A model generated the notes under the pieces. That model was not told where the DNA came from. It did not search any database and saw nothing but the letters and a program-made list of their open reading frames with translations. Positions 5,740 through 5,943 of a stretch of 5,943 nucleotides of DNA are shown piece after piece (positions within the stretch are counted from its first letter, which is position 1; the number at the start of each line of letters is the position of its first letter). Both the position numbers and the translations under genes were made by a program. This stretch comes from JAKBCQ01 sp021807585 (GTDB taxonomy: Bacteria > Planctomycetota > Planctomycetia > Isosphaerales > Isosphaeraceae), in the NCBI GenBank assembly GCA_027325115.1, contig DAHWFG010000376.1, positions 1 through 5,943 of the forward strand, in the 5' to 3' direction.

Positions 5740-5934
5740 GTGTCGCGCAAGAGAGTTGATCGGTTTGTGTCGCCCCACAGTTTGTATGAATTCGGGTATT
5801 CACCCCGCGGGCGAACATCAGAAGGGAAGCGATCAAACGGCCTTGCTATAAGTTCGAGTTTCGCGCTTTTGGGAGCCAAAATCGATGAAAATGAATATGA
5901 CGCCCGACGTTTGGCGTTCATGCGGCAGGCCTGA
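5740..5934 (+). CDS. Possible small protein of unknown function, 64 residues
   Basis: I do not recognise this protein. The case rests on a good ribosome binding site: AAGGAG at 5725-5730, 9 nt before GTG 5740, with the frame running to a TGA at 5932-5934. The product would begin MSRKRVDRF and is basic in its first half, with a short hydrophobic run (NGLAISSSFALLGA) and a more acidic patch (KIDENEYDARR) near the end. There is no clear signal peptide, full membrane helix or known motif. The frame is also open upstream to a TTG at 5647, with an ATG at 5692, so the GTG is a choice based on spacing. Codon use looks less regular than in the three main genes. A minus-strand open frame overlaps it. 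It may be non-coding. Confidence 0.22.
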   Translation: MSRKRVDRFVSPHSLYEFGYSPRGRTSEGKRSNGLAISSSFALLGAKIDENEYDARRLAFMRQA

Positions 5935-5943
5935 AATATCGAG

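Overview
The window reads as a moderately GC-rich bacterial chromosome segment. It has three solid protein genes, a 0.27 kb spacer, a roughly 0.9 kb stretch with no convincing gene, and one doubtful small ORF. A diderm bacterium is implied by a lipoprotein signal and an MsbA-type exporter. A planctomycete is my best guess, from the style of the exporter (MsbA core with a long extracytoplasmic coiled coil), the roomy intergenic regions and the GATC-rich composition. This is inference; the window has no marker gene. No rRNA, tRNA, CRISPR array, transposase or insertion sequence was seen.

Left part (1-1195): the 3' portion of a plus-strand gene for a protein that resembles the lactate-racemase-like / DUF2088 group. 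Its 5' end lies outside the window. It converges on the next gene across a 157-nt gap with no clear terminator.

Middle (1196-4803): two minus-strand genes. The promoter-distal one (1196-2275) encodes a lipoprotein with a sugar-type class I periplasmic-binding-protein fold. The other (2548-4803) encodes a full-length MsbA-like ABC half-transporter with intact ATPase motifs and about 150 extra residues, largely coiled coil, between the first two membrane helices. The two genes share orientation but are 272 nt apart and need not work together: an MsbA-type exporter does not use a binding protein, and the lipoprotein has no visible importer partner. Their upstream regions share a short diverged sequence block, which hints at common regulation or a common intergenic repeat.

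Right part (4804-5943): the first 120 nt upstream of the exporter hold a candidate promoter, an 11-nt direct repeat with 32-bp phasing, and a textbook Shine-Dalgarno sequence that does not serve the exporter start codon. Beyond this, up to about 5740, no gene is convincing, but several strong inverted repeats occur: a 64-nt compound stem-loop, two back-to-back perfect 8-bp hairpins, and another perfect 8-bp hairpin. A well-spaced ribosome binding site at 5725 precedes a possible 64-residue protein of unknown function.

The observations most worth following are the exporter's coiled-coil insertion, the hairpin-rich gene-free stretch, and the paired sequence block upstream of the two minus-strand genes.
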